Assembly (NCBI GenBank): GCA_003402315.1
Contig: QFXI01000010.1
Location: 1 to 64,000 of the forward strand
Reading direction: 5' to 3'
Length of the DNA stretch: 64,000 nt
From: Candidatus Nitrotoga sp. LAW
Lineage (GTDB): Bacteria > Pseudomonadota > Gammaproteobacteria > Burkholderiales > Gallionellaceae
Below the pieces are notes generated by a model, which was given only the letters and a program-made list of their open reading frames with translations, did no database searches and was not told the DNA's origin. Made by a program: the position numbers and the translations under genes. Below, piece by piece: positions 40,592 to 49,628 of the stretch (position 1 is the first letter of the stretch; every line of letters starts with the position of its first letter).

Positions 40592-40954
40592 ATTTGTATT
40601 AGCCCAGACCTGATCTGACAGTTACCGAATTTCTAGTGCCTGTCAGATATCTGCATAAAATTTTTTGCAGAATTGAGAGCGGGCATCACTGTCTGAAACA
40701 AACACACCGCGCTTACGTCATTTATTACTGGTACGGGGATTATTGACCATATGCAGGAAAATCTGCTGTGTAGCTGATAACGATAAAAGCCTGTTCTGTA
40801 CGAATGAATTTTTAATCGGCGCTTCCCTAAATTTTAGGTTCTAACGAATTCTTGATCGCGATAAAGCGTGCCTCTCGACCTGCTTATCCTCTAGCAGGCT
40901 TCAGAGACGCTCTGGAAGCAAGATTTGGGATCCACCTGTGGAATAACCTGCCGC
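40592..40954. other. Intergenic stretch after the second FGE-like gene
   Basis: No intact gene is seen. It contains the second copy of a degenerate repeat (40846-40919) and a hairpin-forming segment CTGCATAAAATTTTTTGCAG near 40651. The genes on both sides converge here, so terminators are expected, but none is strong. Confidence 0.45.
40846..40919 (-). repeat. Degenerate repeat, copy 2 (possible gene remnant)
   Basis: Partner of the segment at 30920-30997: shared ATTCTTGAT-like start, ATAAAGCGTGC core, and TTxAGAxACGxTxTGxAAG end. One minus-strand frame reads EARFIAIKNSLEPKI then stop, against EARFIFIKNLLQQKV then stop in copy 1. This supports descent from the 3' end of one coding gene. Confidence 0.45.
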
Positions 40955-41452
40955 TTATAATATTATTGGCTTATTTGGCAATTCATTCACCGAAGTAGAT
41001 TTCTTTGGGAAATACTGCTGCAAATGGCTGCTCACTGCATGAATCCCCTTAATTACCCCAGCTTCAAACTTGCCCAGCCGAAATGCCGATTCCATTTCAA
41101 GACAAATTTCCTCCCAGCCAGCCTTGCCAAGCTTAACATTTATGCCACGGTCAGCGACAATTTCCACGTCACGATCAGCGAGTAGTAAATAAATCAGCAC
41201 TCCATTGTTGTGCTCGGTATCCCATACTCTCAATTGCGAAAACATATCAATAGCCCGCTCACATGCAGTCTGGTTAAGCCACAGGGCGGCAAAATCGAGC
41301 GATGCTTCAACCGCAAAGCGGACCTGCCCGGCATGTTTGGCTTCGGCTTCATGAATTGCCTGCTCGATGGCATGCAGCGCATGCGCAGGAAACGCAGCCC
41401 TCACCGCTGCGCTGCCCGTAATTAAATGCTTAATGATACGTTTAATAGCCAT
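40955..41452 (-). CDS. TPM-domain protein (cytoplasmic/peripheral)
   Basis: The 165-residue protein has a TPM (DUF477) domain over most of its length: AIHEAEAKHAGQVRFAVE and NNGVLIYLLLADRDVEIVAD are typical. It has no signal peptide and no clear membrane span. TPM proteins of this kind are found in lemA-ygcG operons and linked to envelope or metal-dependent roles; no enzyme activity can be claimed. It is the third gene of lemA-TPM-TPM and directly abuts the gene upstream. Confidence 0.85.
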   Translation of the reverse strand: MAIKRIIKHLITGSAAVRAAFPAHALHAIEQAIHEAEAKHAGQVRFAVEASLDFAALWLNQTACERAIDMFSQLRVWDTEHNNGVLIYLLLADRDVEIVADRGINVKLGKAGWEEICLEMESAFRLGKFEAGVIKGIHAVSSHLQQYFPKKSTSVNELPNKPIIL

Positions 41453-42292
41453 TCACCATCGCCCCGATGCACCACCGCCGCCAAAACCACCGCCGCCACC
41501 ACCAAATCCCCCCCCGCCAAACCCTCCTTGGCCAAAGCTACCGCCTCCCAAAGTGCCGTGCCCACCACCAACCAAAGTAAAGATAAACGCGATGATACCC
41601 ACAATCCCCGCTATTAAAATGGGGGCGATTATGAGCCAAGCGAGCACAGCTGTAGTAAAGCCAATAACAATCGCCGCGGGTAGCCGCCCTAACAATTTGC
41701 GCAGTACACCACCCACCACAATCACCAACATAAAACCGATAAATAACAATGGCTCCAAATTTTGAAAACTTCCTGATATTGCGCTGCGCTCACGTGATGA
41801 CGGTAACGATTCACCTTCAATGACCGCCAGCAGTTGTTCGATCCCGGTTGAAATACCCGCATAGTAATTTCCGCGCTTAAAGTGCGGCGTTATTGTCTCG
41901 GCAATAATACGCTTCGCAACAGCATCGGGTAGTGCACCTTCCAGACCGTAGCCAACTTCAATGCGCAATGTGCGATCATCTTTGGCAATGAGCAGCAATA
42001 CACCATCATTAATTCCTTTACGCCCAAGCTTCCACGCTTCAACAACCCGAATACCGTATTGTTCAATCGCTTCCGGTTGGGTAGTTGGAACCAGCAGTAC
42101 AGCAATTTGCGCACCTTTTTTCGCTTCAAATTGGGCGAGGCGTGTTTCAAGCTGTTGTTTTTGGGCAGCATCGAGAGTACTGGTCAAATCGGTTACACGT
42201 GCGCTTAGTGGCGGCACCGCCACTTCGGCATGCGCTAAACCGCTTAACCATATCAGTGCGAGCAGCAGGGCTGGCGCCCAGACACGCATCAT
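41453..42292 (-). CDS. TPM-domain membrane protein with Gly-rich tail (YgcG-like)
   Basis: The 279-residue product has a signal peptide (cut near AHA-EVAV, about residue 23), a periplasmic TPM domain (about 30-155, NDGVLLLIAKDDRTLRIEVGYG), and two or three membrane spans (about 185-240). It ends in an extremely Gly-rich tail of GGGFGGGGA type. The start MMRVWAPALLL was chosen because its ATG lies 1 nt past the lemA stop; the longer frame overlaps lemA. Paired with lemA it forms a conserved envelope unit of unknown mechanism. Confidence 0.9.
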   Translation of the reverse strand: MMRVWAPALLLALIWLSGLAHAEVAVPPLSARVTDLTSTLDAAQKQQLETRLAQFEAKKGAQIAVLLVPTTQPEAIEQYGIRVVEAWKLGRKGINDGVLLLIAKDDRTLRIEVGYGLEGALPDAVAKRIIAETITPHFKRGNYYAGISTGIEQLLAVIEGESLPSSRERSAISGSFQNLEPLLFIGFMLVIVVGGVLRKLLGRLPAAIVIGFTTAVLAWLIIAPILIAGIVGIIAFIFTLVGGGHGTLGGGSFGQGGFGGGGFGGGGGGFGGGGASGRW

Positions 42293-42293
42293 G

Positions 42294-42908
42294 TCACTTA
42301 GCAGGCGATAACTGGCCAGGCGCGCTGAAATCAACTGTCGGCGGCTTGGAAATTTCTTTCTCGTTTTCGACCGTAAACGAAGGCTTCACTTTGAATCCGA
42401 ACATCATCGCGGTTAAGTTACTGGGGAAAGAGCGCACAACAATATTGTAATCCTGCACCGTTTTAATATACCGGTTACGCGCCACTGTAATACGATTTTC
42501 CGTGCCTTCAAGCTGCGCTTGCAAATCGCGAAAATTGGCGTCAGATTTCAACTGTGGATAATTTTCGCTTATTACCAGCAATCGGCTTAATGCCGAAGTC
42601 AATTCACTCTGGGCAGCTTGAAATTTGGCGAAAGCTTGTTCGTCATTGATGAGTTCCGGTGTAGCCTGGACGCTGCCGACCTTGGCCCGCGCATTGGTTA
42701 CGCCCAATAACACTGCTTGCTCCTGTGCGGCAAAACCTTTGACGGTATTAACCAGATTGGGCACCAAGTCGGTGCGGCGCTGGTATTGGTTTAATACTTC
42801 AGCCCAACTTGCCTTGATTTGCTCGTCGGTGGATTGCAGCGTGTTGTAGCCACAGCCGCTTAAAGCCAGTGTGGAAAGAAAAGTCAAAAATAATAGCCCA
42901 ATACGCAT
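42294..42908 (-). CDS. lemA: LemA family lipoprotein
   Basis: The 204-residue protein starts with a lipoprotein signal (LALSGC-G, Cys19) and has the LemA helical domain (YQRRTDLVPNLVNTVKGFAAQE, YPQLKSDANFRDLQAQLEGTENRI, YNIVVRSFPSNLTAMMFG). Length is typical. It heads a three-gene unit with two TPM-domain genes. LemA function is not firmly known; envelope location is expected. GGAGAAC precedes the ATG. Confidence 0.95.
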   Translation of the reverse strand: MRIGLLFLTFLSTLALSGCGYNTLQSTDEQIKASWAEVLNQYQRRTDLVPNLVNTVKGFAAQEQAVLLGVTNARAKVGSVQATPELINDEQAFAKFQAAQSELTSALSRLLVISENYPQLKSDANFRDLQAQLEGTENRITVARNRYIKTVQDYNIVVRSFPSNLTAMMFGFKVKPSFTVENEKEISKPPTVDFSAPGQLSPAK

Positions 42909-43517
42909 GAAGTTCTCCTCATCAAAAAATTATAGAAAAACAATTTCCAACTATCTAACCCCAGTGTGGTACATATTACGCTACTGATGGCGATACGTCT
43001 GGATGAAAATACAGCCATTGGCGGCTGAAATGTGAAGCAGCGTTATTGGCTCTAGCAGCCTGTCGGGCTACCCGTTAGTTTTGCCAGCCACCTGGTATTG
43101 CCAAGTAGATTTAGTCGTAATTCCATAAACCAAGCCCAAACTAATAGCAGGGAAACATATTGTAAACGGGAGGCAGATACAGCGGGCATCTAAGCCAGAA
43201 ATGCCTACAACGAAGCCAGGCATACACACACAATAAGGAAGGCAGGGGTACGACGTTACCGCAGGCTATGCCAAACAAGGCACATGTATGTCTCCATCAA
43301 GCTCTCGGTCAGAGATATCCGATGTAGGTGACTAAACAGATGGAACATGTTGACTGAACCATAATTGCCAAAGTGTATGGGGAATGAACACCGACCGCCT
43401 AGCCGGACGTTTGGAATAAAACTGTTGCAGTCTTTGGTAAGACTGCAACGAATACCCAACCTATTGTTCAATATTTACTCAACAGGCCAGTGATATAGGG
43501 GGGCAAGCAGGCCAGCG
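42909..43517. other. Long intergenic stretch between lemA and the DUF4399 gene
   Basis: About 600 bases with no recognised gene. It contains the terminator of the DUF4399 gene at 43414-43449. Minus-strand frames at 43068-43223 and 43256-43471 are open, but they have no start signals and no family I know, so I leave them out. The part nearest lemA should hold the lemA promoter. Confidence 0.5.
43414..43449 (-). terminator. Intrinsic terminator of the DUF4399 gene
   Basis: On the minus strand GTTGCAGTCTT-ACCA-AAGACTGCAAC is a perfect 11-bp stem with a 4-nt loop (43424-43449), followed by AGTTTTATT. It lies about 70 nt past the stop of the minus-strand gene at 43518-43955. Confidence 0.8.
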
Positions 43518-43955
43518 TTATTTCACGACCACGCTAATTGTGCTACGCATTTTTTCGCCATAAGAGACATGCGCGCCATTAGCAAATTGCAACGTCAACG
43601 TATGCGTACCTGGAGCTAACTTGACCGAAGTCTCTGTTTGACCTTTACCGAAATGGAGATGCTTGTTACTTCCAGTCGGAACAGCTTCCCCGGCATTCAG
43701 CTGCTGTTGCACGTCTATCAGTAAATGATGGTGCCCAGTGTTATCTACTACGGCGCCAGCGGGCTTGATCTCCATGCCTTCTACACCCATCACAACTTTA
43801 ACTTCGTTACCAACTATTGCGCCATCTTTGGGCTCAACAAAATAAACTCGCTGTCCAGGCGATTTTATTGAATAGTAGTCGCTCGCCAATACATTGTGGG
43901 CGTACCCGATTGATGACAACAACATAAACATCGGCAACACTAGCTTTGATCTCAT
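43518..43955 (-). CDS. Exported DUF4399 protein
   Basis: The 145-residue product has a signal peptide (about 1-25, ending near VLAS-DYY) and one DUF4399 domain: YFVEPKDGAIVGNEVKVVMG, the histidine cluster DNTGHHHLLID, NKHLHFGKGQTE, and APGTHTLTLQFANGAH. The many histidines hint at metal (perhaps copper) binding but this is not established. The start MRSKLVLPMF was chosen because AGGAG lies 8 nt upstream; a longer frame has no such site. It is a single-gene unit with its own terminator. Confidence 0.88.
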   Translation of the reverse strand: MRSKLVLPMFMLLSSIGYAHNVLASDYYSIKSPGQRVYFVEPKDGAIVGNEVKVVMGVEGMEIKPAGAVVDNTGHHHLLIDVQQQLNAGEAVPTGSNKHLHFGKGQTETSVKLAPGTHTLTLQFANGAHVSYGEKMRSTISVVVK

Positions 43956-44149
43956 TATTTTGTCTCCTAAGTTAAGTATATCCAGCGGCACAATTTTAAC
44001 CCGTAAATTAATTTCCACAAGAAATAACTGGCACAATGGTAATTGTTGCTGAATAACCGATAAGATGCTCTTCCATTTACTTTTGCAAGCTATAGTACAT
44101 AGGGAAAAATAGATGCAAAAACCTTTAAAAATAAAGCGCTACACTAAAC

Positions 44150-45724
44150 ATGCTGCAATTTGATGTTTTAATTATAGGCAGCGGACTGGCAGGGCTTTCA
44201 TTGGCGTTAAAGCTTGCCGATCAGCGAAAAGTCGCCATCATCACCAAGAAATCGTTATTGGAAGGTGCAAGTGTTTGGGCACAGGGCGGAATCGCTGCCG
44301 TGTTGTCGCAAGAAGACTCTCTGGCTGCGCATATACAAGATACATTGACCGCCGGTGCTGGCCTCTGTGACCCAGCCACCGCGCGCTATGTTATCGAGCA
44401 CGCCAAACCGGCAATTAACTGGCTTATTGAGCAAGGTGTACCGTTCACACGTGATGCCAATACCGATACTGGCTATCACCTAACACGCGAAGGCGGCCAC
44501 AGCCATCGACGTATCATCCACGCCGCCGATGCCACTGGCCATGCCGTACAGGAAACGCTTGCCTCCAAAGCTCTGGCGCATCCCAACATTACGCTATTGG
44601 AACATTACATTGCCATCGATCTGATTACCGGCAATAAGCTCGGCCACACGCACAATCATTGCTATGGCGCTTACGCGCTCAACAGCCTGAGCGACGAAGT
44701 CAACACCATCGCTGCCCATGACACAATTCTGGCCACTGGCGGTGCTGGCAAGGTATATCTTTACACCACCAATCCAGACACCGCCACTGGCGACGGCATT
44801 GCCATGGGTTGGCGTGCCGGTTGTCGGGTGGCCAACATGGAATTCATTCAATTCCACCCGACCTGCCTATATCACCCACACGCCAAGTCTTTCCTCATCT
44901 CTGAAGCGGTTCGTGGTGAGGGCGGCATCTTGAAACTACCTGACGGCACACGATTCATGCCTACCCATGATGAACGCGCCGAACTCGCGCCGCGCGACAT
45001 CGTCGCGCGCGCTATTGATTTCGAAATGAAAAAGCGTGGTTTAGATTGCGTGTATCTCGATATTTCACATCGGTCGATAGAATTTCTGCAAGCGCATTTT
45101 CCTACCATCTACGCGCGCTGCCTATCGCTAGGTATCAATATCGCGCACCAGCCTATACCCGTGGTACCCGCAGCGCACTATACTTGCGGTGGCATCGTTA
45201 CTGACCTACATGGACGCACCGATCTCGCTAATCTCTACGCCATTGGTGAAACGGCACATACCGGTTTGCATGGAGCCAACCGCCTAGCAAGCAATTCGCT
45301 GCTGGAGTGCATGGTATTTGCCGAGGCTGCCGCGCGCGACATACTGGCTACGCCGCAAAGGCCGTTCATTCCCCTACCGCAATGGGATGAGAGCCGGGTG
45401 ACCGATGCCGACGAAGAAATTATTATCTCGCACAACTGGGCAGAATTACGCCAATTCATGTGGGACTATGTCGGAATTGTACGCACCACCAAAAGACTGC
45501 AACGCGCACAACACCGCATTCGATTATTACACGAGGAAATCAATGAGTATTACACCAATTTTCATGTTACAGCCGATTTGCTGGAATTACGCAATCTCGT
45601 ATTAACGGCCGATCTCATCGTGCAAAGTGCATTGTCTCGGCATGAAAGCCGTGGATTACACTACAGCAAAGACTACCCTGATATGCTGCCGCTGGCCGTA
45701 CCGACCGTGCTTACTCCATCTTGA
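44150..45724 (+). CDS. nadB: L-aspartate oxidase
   Basis: First enzyme of de novo NAD synthesis, oxidising aspartate to iminoaspartate. The 524-residue flavoprotein shows FAD motif [25 protein letters not shown], the [18 protein letters not shown] block, [12 protein letters not shown], and [17 protein letters not shown]. It belongs to the SdhA superfamily, but these blocks and the length mark NadB. No neighbouring nadA or nadC is in the window. Confidence 0.97.
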   Translation: MLQFDVLIIGSGLAGLSLALKLADQRKVAIITKKSLLEGASVWAQGGIAAVLSQEDSLAAHIQDTLTAGAGLCDPATARYVIEHAKPAINWLIEQGVPFTRDANTDTGYHLTREGGHSHRRIIHAADATGHAVQETLASKALAHPNITLLEHYIAIDLITGNKLGHTHNHCYGAYALNSLSDEVNTIAAHDTILATGGAGKVYLYTTNPDTATGDGIAMGWRAGCRVANMEFIQFHPTCLYHPHAKSFLISEAVRGEGGILKLPDGTRFMPTHDERAELAPRDIVARAIDFEMKKRGLDCVYLDISHRSIEFLQAHFPTIYARCLSLGINIAHQPIPVVPAAHYTCGGIVTDLHGRTDLANLYAIGETAHTGLHGANRLASNSLLECMVFAEAAARDILATPQRPFIPLPQWDESRVTDADEEIIISHNWAELRQFMWDYVGIVRTTKRLQRAQHRIRLLHEEINEYYTNFHVTADLLELRNLVLTADLIVQSALSRHESRGLHYSKDYPDMLPLAVPTVLTPS

Positions 45725-46041
45725 TAAGGGAGTCTTTTTAAAGTATTAAATTTTACGTGATCAACCAGTTGTGAAATTTCTTGGTAACTTAACTGGACTA
45801 ACCCCAGTCTAATTTGGCAGTGCATCGCTCAGAATAGCTAACTGCCAGATCAAGTTTGAATGACTGCAAACGAATAATCATAACCACAAGTTTGACACTC
45901 TGCTAAACTTCACGGCGGTTCATTTTCTTTTCAAGATTATTGGTTATGCGGCACCGTGTTAATCGCGTGGCTTTAGGCGAATAGCCTGATGCGACCATTA
46001 ATGGTAGTGCAGATCTATTGTGTAAATCTCGAGTTCGCCCT
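45725..46041. other. Intergenic stretch before the glycan region
   Basis: No gene, tRNA or clear terminator is seen in about 300 bases. It marks the shift from housekeeping genes to the surface-glycan genes. No clear ops/JUMPstart element (GGCGGTAG) was found. Confidence 0.4.
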
Positions 46042-47508
46042 GTGAATCAACCCCCCACGCTACTTGCAAATACTGGGAGTGAATATATCCCTTTAGTTGT
46101 TGACTTGGACGGAACTTTAACGCCAACGGATACGCTAATTGAGTCAATTATTCAATTAGTCAAGCACAATCCCTTAGCAATGCTTAGTCTTCCATTTTGG
46201 ATGCTAAGCGGTCGTGCTGTTTTTAAGTCGAATATCGCTACACAAGTTAATTTTTCAGTTGGAAACCTACCCTATCGGCAGCCACTTGTGGATTACTTAC
46301 GCAGCGAGAAGGACAAAGGTCGACGGATTATCCTTGCCACGGCCGCTCATCGGAGTATTGCTGAATCTGTAGCAGAGCACCTTGGGTTATTCGATAGCGT
46401 GCTTGCAAGCGATGGGGAACGAAATCTGAAAGGAAGGGTTAAACTCGCGGCCATCCGCGAAACGGTCGGTGAAAGGTTTGTCTACGCGGGTGATAGCGCA
46501 GCCGATTTACCTATCTGGAAGGCGGCCGAGGCTGCGATATTGGTGGGGACGCCCCCCCGAGTTTCAAAAGCCGCTCGGCGCATTACTCCAATTGAGCGGG
46601 AATTTCCGCGAATAAATCCAGGTGGGATTGTTTGGCTTCGTGCATTACGGATCCATCAATGGCTAAAAAACCTTCTATTATTCGTCCCACTATTAACCGC
46701 TTTTTCCTTTTTCGATGCCAGTAAACTGACGACAATGATTGTCGCATTTTTCGCCTTCTCACTTGCTGCATCTGCAACCTACATGGTGAATGACCTATGG
46801 GATCTTGAAAATGACAGATCGCATCCACGAAAGCGTAATCGCCCATTTGCCAATGCCAGCATAACGATTCCGACCGGCATCACAATTGCCGCTGGCGCTC
46901 TGATGGTAGCGCTCTTGTTGGCGGCATTCATTTCGAAGAGCTTTTTCCTAATGCTTGTTCTCTATATTACGCTTACCAGCGCGTACAGCTGGGTACTCAA
47001 AGAGTATGTACTGATTGATGTACTGATGCTCTCGTTACTTTACACACTACGCATCCTTGCAGGAGCGGTTGCTATTAGCATACCAACCAGTTCTTGGTTG
47101 CTCGCATTTTCAGTATTCATTTTTTTCAGCCTTGCGTTAGTAAAGCGTTGTTCCGAGCTTGTTTCCCTCCGGCAGATAGGGGGGGAAGCAGCGCGTGGGC
47201 GGGATTATCGTGTAACTGACCTGATCGTGCTTTGGCCATTGGGGATTGGCGCTGCCCTTTGCGCCGTGGTTGTGTTTGGCTTGTTTATTAGTGCCACAGA
47301 AACCCAGGCAAGATATGTTAGTGCCCAACTTTTATGGTTCGTTGCCATCGGCTTAATTTATTGGCTTGCGCGTCTATGGATCAAGACTGCCCGGGGTGAA
47401 ATGCATGACGACCCACTGGTTTTTGCGCTCAAGGATTTAGGTAGCCGTATGACGATTCTGGCGATGCTCCTCGCGACTCTCGTCGCTCATTTCATACATA
47501 TTGGGTAG
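46042..47508 (+). CDS. HAD phosphatase-UbiA prenyltransferase fusion (lipid-phosphopentose type)
   Basis: The protein has about 488 residues. The N-terminal part (about 15-190) is a HAD phosphatase: VVDLDGTLTPTD, ATAAH, a KGRVK lysine, GDSAADLPIW. The C-terminal part (about 200-488) is a UbiA membrane prenyltransferase with about eight spans, the first Asp motif NDLWDLENDRSHPRKRNRPF and the second block DVLMLSLLYTLRILAGA. That second block resembles polyprenyl-phosphate phosphoribosyltransferases more than ubiquinone enzymes. A fused phosphatase would remove the 5-phosphate to leave polyprenyl-phosphoribose. Substrate and product are inferred. The GTG start at 46042 is uncertain; TTG at 46018 is also in frame. 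Confidence 0.85.
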   Translation: MNQPPTLLANTGSEYIPLVVDLDGTLTPTDTLIESIIQLVKHNPLAMLSLPFWMLSGRAVFKSNIATQVNFSVGNLPYRQPLVDYLRSEKDKGRRIILATAAHRSIAESVAEHLGLFDSVLASDGERNLKGRVKLAAIRETVGERFVYAGDSAADLPIWKAAEAAILVGTPPRVSKAARRITPIEREFPRINPGGIVWLRALRIHQWLKNLLLFVPLLTAFSFFDASKLTTMIVAFFAFSLAASATYMVNDLWDLENDRSHPRKRNRPFANASITIPTGITIAAGALMVALLLAAFISKSFFLMLVLYITLTSAYSWVLKEYVLIDVLMLSLLYTLRILAGAVAISIPTSSWLLAFSVFIFFSLALVKRCSELVSLRQIGGEAARGRDYRVTDLIVLWPLGIGAALCAVVVFGLFISATETQARYVSAQLLWFVAIGLIYWLARLWIKTARGEMHDDPLVFALKDLGSRMTILAMLLATLVAHFIHIG

Positions 47509-47511
47509 GTT

Positions 47512-47877
47512 ATGAATACACTAATTATTGCCATGACGAGCATTATTCTCTCCGTTGCAGCTCAATTCGCACTAAAAAACGGTATGTCGAGCATTGAAGT
47601 TAAAGAAGCGCTATCCCAACCCACTGCCCTGCGCACCATTTTTGTAATTTTGACAAACAAATTCGTGATTGGTGGTTTTTTGTTGTATGGACTAGGAGCT
47701 GTCGTGTGGCTTGGAGTTCTCTCGCGTTGGGATGTGAGCAAGGCATATCCACTAGTCGGGATAGGATTTGGATTGACTGTCATTGTAGGGTTTCTGTTAG
47801 GTGAACAAATCACAATGCCACGCGCTGTTGGAGTAGCGCTCATTTGTGCGGGCGTTTTCTTGGTCAGCCGGAGTTGA
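47512..47877 (+). CDS. SMR/EamA-type small membrane transporter (possible lipid-sugar flippase)
   Basis: The 121-residue protein has four hydrophobic spans (about 3-22, 45-68, 75-95, 102-120) and the small-multidrug-resistance fold, with SKAYPLVGIGFGLTVIVG typical of that group. The membrane Glu of drug exporters is not present in span 1 (SVAAQFALKNG), so it fits better with ArnE/F-like flippases of lipid-linked sugars. It starts 3 nt after the UbiA fusion and is followed by a GT-C enzyme, which supports a flippase role. Confidence 0.8.
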   Translation: MNTLIIAMTSIILSVAAQFALKNGMSSIEVKEALSQPTALRTIFVILTNKFVIGGFLLYGLGAVVWLGVLSRWDVSKAYPLVGIGFGLTVIVGFLLGEQITMPRAVGVALICAGVFLVSRS

Positions 47878-47879
47878 TA

Positions 47880-49508
47880 TTGCGAACAGCTCTGTTACCG
47901 ATTCTCGCTGTTGTAGCCATCAGCGTCTTAATGGTTGCACATCTATTTTTTCGCGCACCCATTTTTCCATTCTCTCCAGATAGCGCTAACTATATTGAAC
48001 AGGCTCGAAGCCTAATTCAAAACGGTTTAACGTTTAGCAATCCCTCTGGCGCAAATGGAATGGATAAAATGCCGAGCCCTTTGTTTCCAATAGGATTCCC
48101 TATAATATTGGCATTCTTCAGTATTTTCGGCTTTGATGCACAAGAAGCATCTATTGCGGTGGGGTGGCTGTCTGCAATTTTATTTCCTGCGCTGTTGTAC
48201 ATTTGTTTCCAAAAACAAATAGGTCCGTTATATGCAGCAATGTTAGTAGGCCTGAGTGCGCTCTCACCGGGAGTACTCACATATGCTCCAATGGGTTTAA
48301 CCGATATATTTTCCCTGATACTTGCTGTTGGTGCCATTGGATTAGTGTTGAACTCCCGTTCAACCACTTTTTTCTTTGTGGGTGGTGTAGTTGCAGGATT
48401 GGCTTACGCAGTGAGAAATGCGCATATAGCCTTACTCACAGCACTCGCTGTGTATTTTTTATACCTGTGGGTTAGCAATCCAGCACAGCGCACTCAAACA
48501 ATAAAACAGGCTACAGTTTTTGCAGTAGGTGCATCGCTCATCATATTGCCATTATTACTACGCAATTTAATGATCTTTGGTGCGCTGAATCCTTATAAAA
48601 TGCCACTATCCACCGTGAGTGCCGTACACAATATACGTGTTTATATTCAAGAATTTGTATATGATTTAACGGCCTTACGTAGCCTTGGGATTTTCGTTGG
48701 ATGGTCTACTCAAGGATTAGTTTTTCTCTTAGCGTTGGTGATTGGCGTAAGCGGGATGCTGATGATTGTATGGAGAGGACAATTAGCGGAAGAAAAGAAG
48801 AAGACAATATTTTTGTGTGCCACATACTCAATAATTGGTACATGCGTTGTAATTGCCGCACGTTCACGTTATGAGTGGGGGGAAATGATCAATATACGGC
48901 ATACCTTGCAATACACGCCGTTCTTTTTAGCGGCGTTACTTGCTGCCATTCCTAGTGCGAATAGTGACGCTGCTTTATCTTTTGCGCGAAAAACCGGACT
49001 AACCTTAGTATTTTTTCTTGGCATCTTTCACACACTCTATGCACATAAATTAGGGGCAGAATATCAACAAAGCGTGCGCAGAAGTTTAGATGCCATGAAT
49101 GCGTACCAGAATGGAAAAAACCATTTGTGTGTTTCTGAAGAAAATACCTTGCTTATGTCGAATTGGGAGTATGTGTTTAGTATCCAATGCGCCGCACGTG
49201 CCCAGAATATGGAGCCTGTTAATCTCCGGTGTGATGGACAGGCACCTTTAGCTAAAAATAAGGCTGAAGAGTGTCATACATTAGTTAATGGGATATTGAG
49301 CTTATCAGATAAGTTGGCGGGAAGATCAATACGGGCCGGTTTCTTTCCTGGCCGCTCTGGGATAAATGTTAATAATCTACCACTTCCTGAAGCGGATATT
49401 TTAAGCTTGCAAAATTCCGGGTGGGACATCGTTCAGAACAATACTAGCGGTCTGTTATTATCATATCAATCAAACAGTACCAAAAATTCCGGCTATTTAA
49501 GCAGATAA
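47880..49508 (+). CDS. GT-C family membrane glycosyltransferase
   Basis: The roughly 542-residue protein has about ten to eleven membrane spans and an N-terminal loop with FPFSPDSANYIEQARSLI, matching the acidic first-loop motif of GT-C enzymes that use polyprenyl-phosphate sugars. A periplasmic C-terminal domain follows from about residue 390. It resembles ArnT/PMT-type proteins but cannot be assigned to one sugar. The TTG at 47880 has GGAG 6 nt upstream; another TTG at 47874 overlaps the stop of the transporter gene. It likely transfers the sugar made by the two preceding genes. Confidence 0.82.
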   Translation: MRTALLPILAVVAISVLMVAHLFFRAPIFPFSPDSANYIEQARSLIQNGLTFSNPSGANGMDKMPSPLFPIGFPIILAFFSIFGFDAQEASIAVGWLSAILFPALLYICFQKQIGPLYAAMLVGLSALSPGVLTYAPMGLTDIFSLILAVGAIGLVLNSRSTTFFFVGGVVAGLAYAVRNAHIALLTALAVYFLYLWVSNPAQRTQTIKQATVFAVGASLIILPLLLRNLMIFGALNPYKMPLSTVSAVHNIRVYIQEFVYDLTALRSLGIFVGWSTQGLVFLLALVIGVSGMLMIVWRGQLAEEKKKTIFLCATYSIIGTCVVIAARSRYEWGEMINIRHTLQYTPFFLAALLAAIPSANSDAALSFARKTGLTLVFFLGIFHTLYAHKLGAEYQQSVRRSLDAMNAYQNGKNHLCVSEENTLLMSNWEYVFSIQCAARAQNMEPVNLRCDGQAPLAKNKAEECHTLVNGILSLSDKLAGRSIRAGFFPGRSGINVNNLPLPEADILSLQNSGWDIVQNNTSGLLLSYQSNSTKNSGYLSR

Positions 49509-49628
49509 CCATCATATTCCGCAGCGTATCTTGAATCACCAAACGCCCATCCAACCATTGCAAAAATGGCTCATGGTGAAACCAGATTTATTCATCAACC
49601 TTGCTTATACCTAAACAGAATTTGACAC

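Noticed and set aside
43040-43110. Possible insertion-sequence end (CAGCCTGTCGGGCT)
   Set aside because: No matching inverted end, target duplication or transposase sequence was found nearby.
43068-43223. Minus-strand open frame of 51 codons with a hydrophobic middle
   Set aside because: No ribosome site, no neighbours that fit, and no known family; a chance frame cannot be excluded.
43256-43471. Minus-strand open frame of 71 codons between lemA and the DUF4399 gene
   Set aside because: It runs through the terminator hairpin of the DUF4399 gene, lacks a ribosome site, and matches no family I know.
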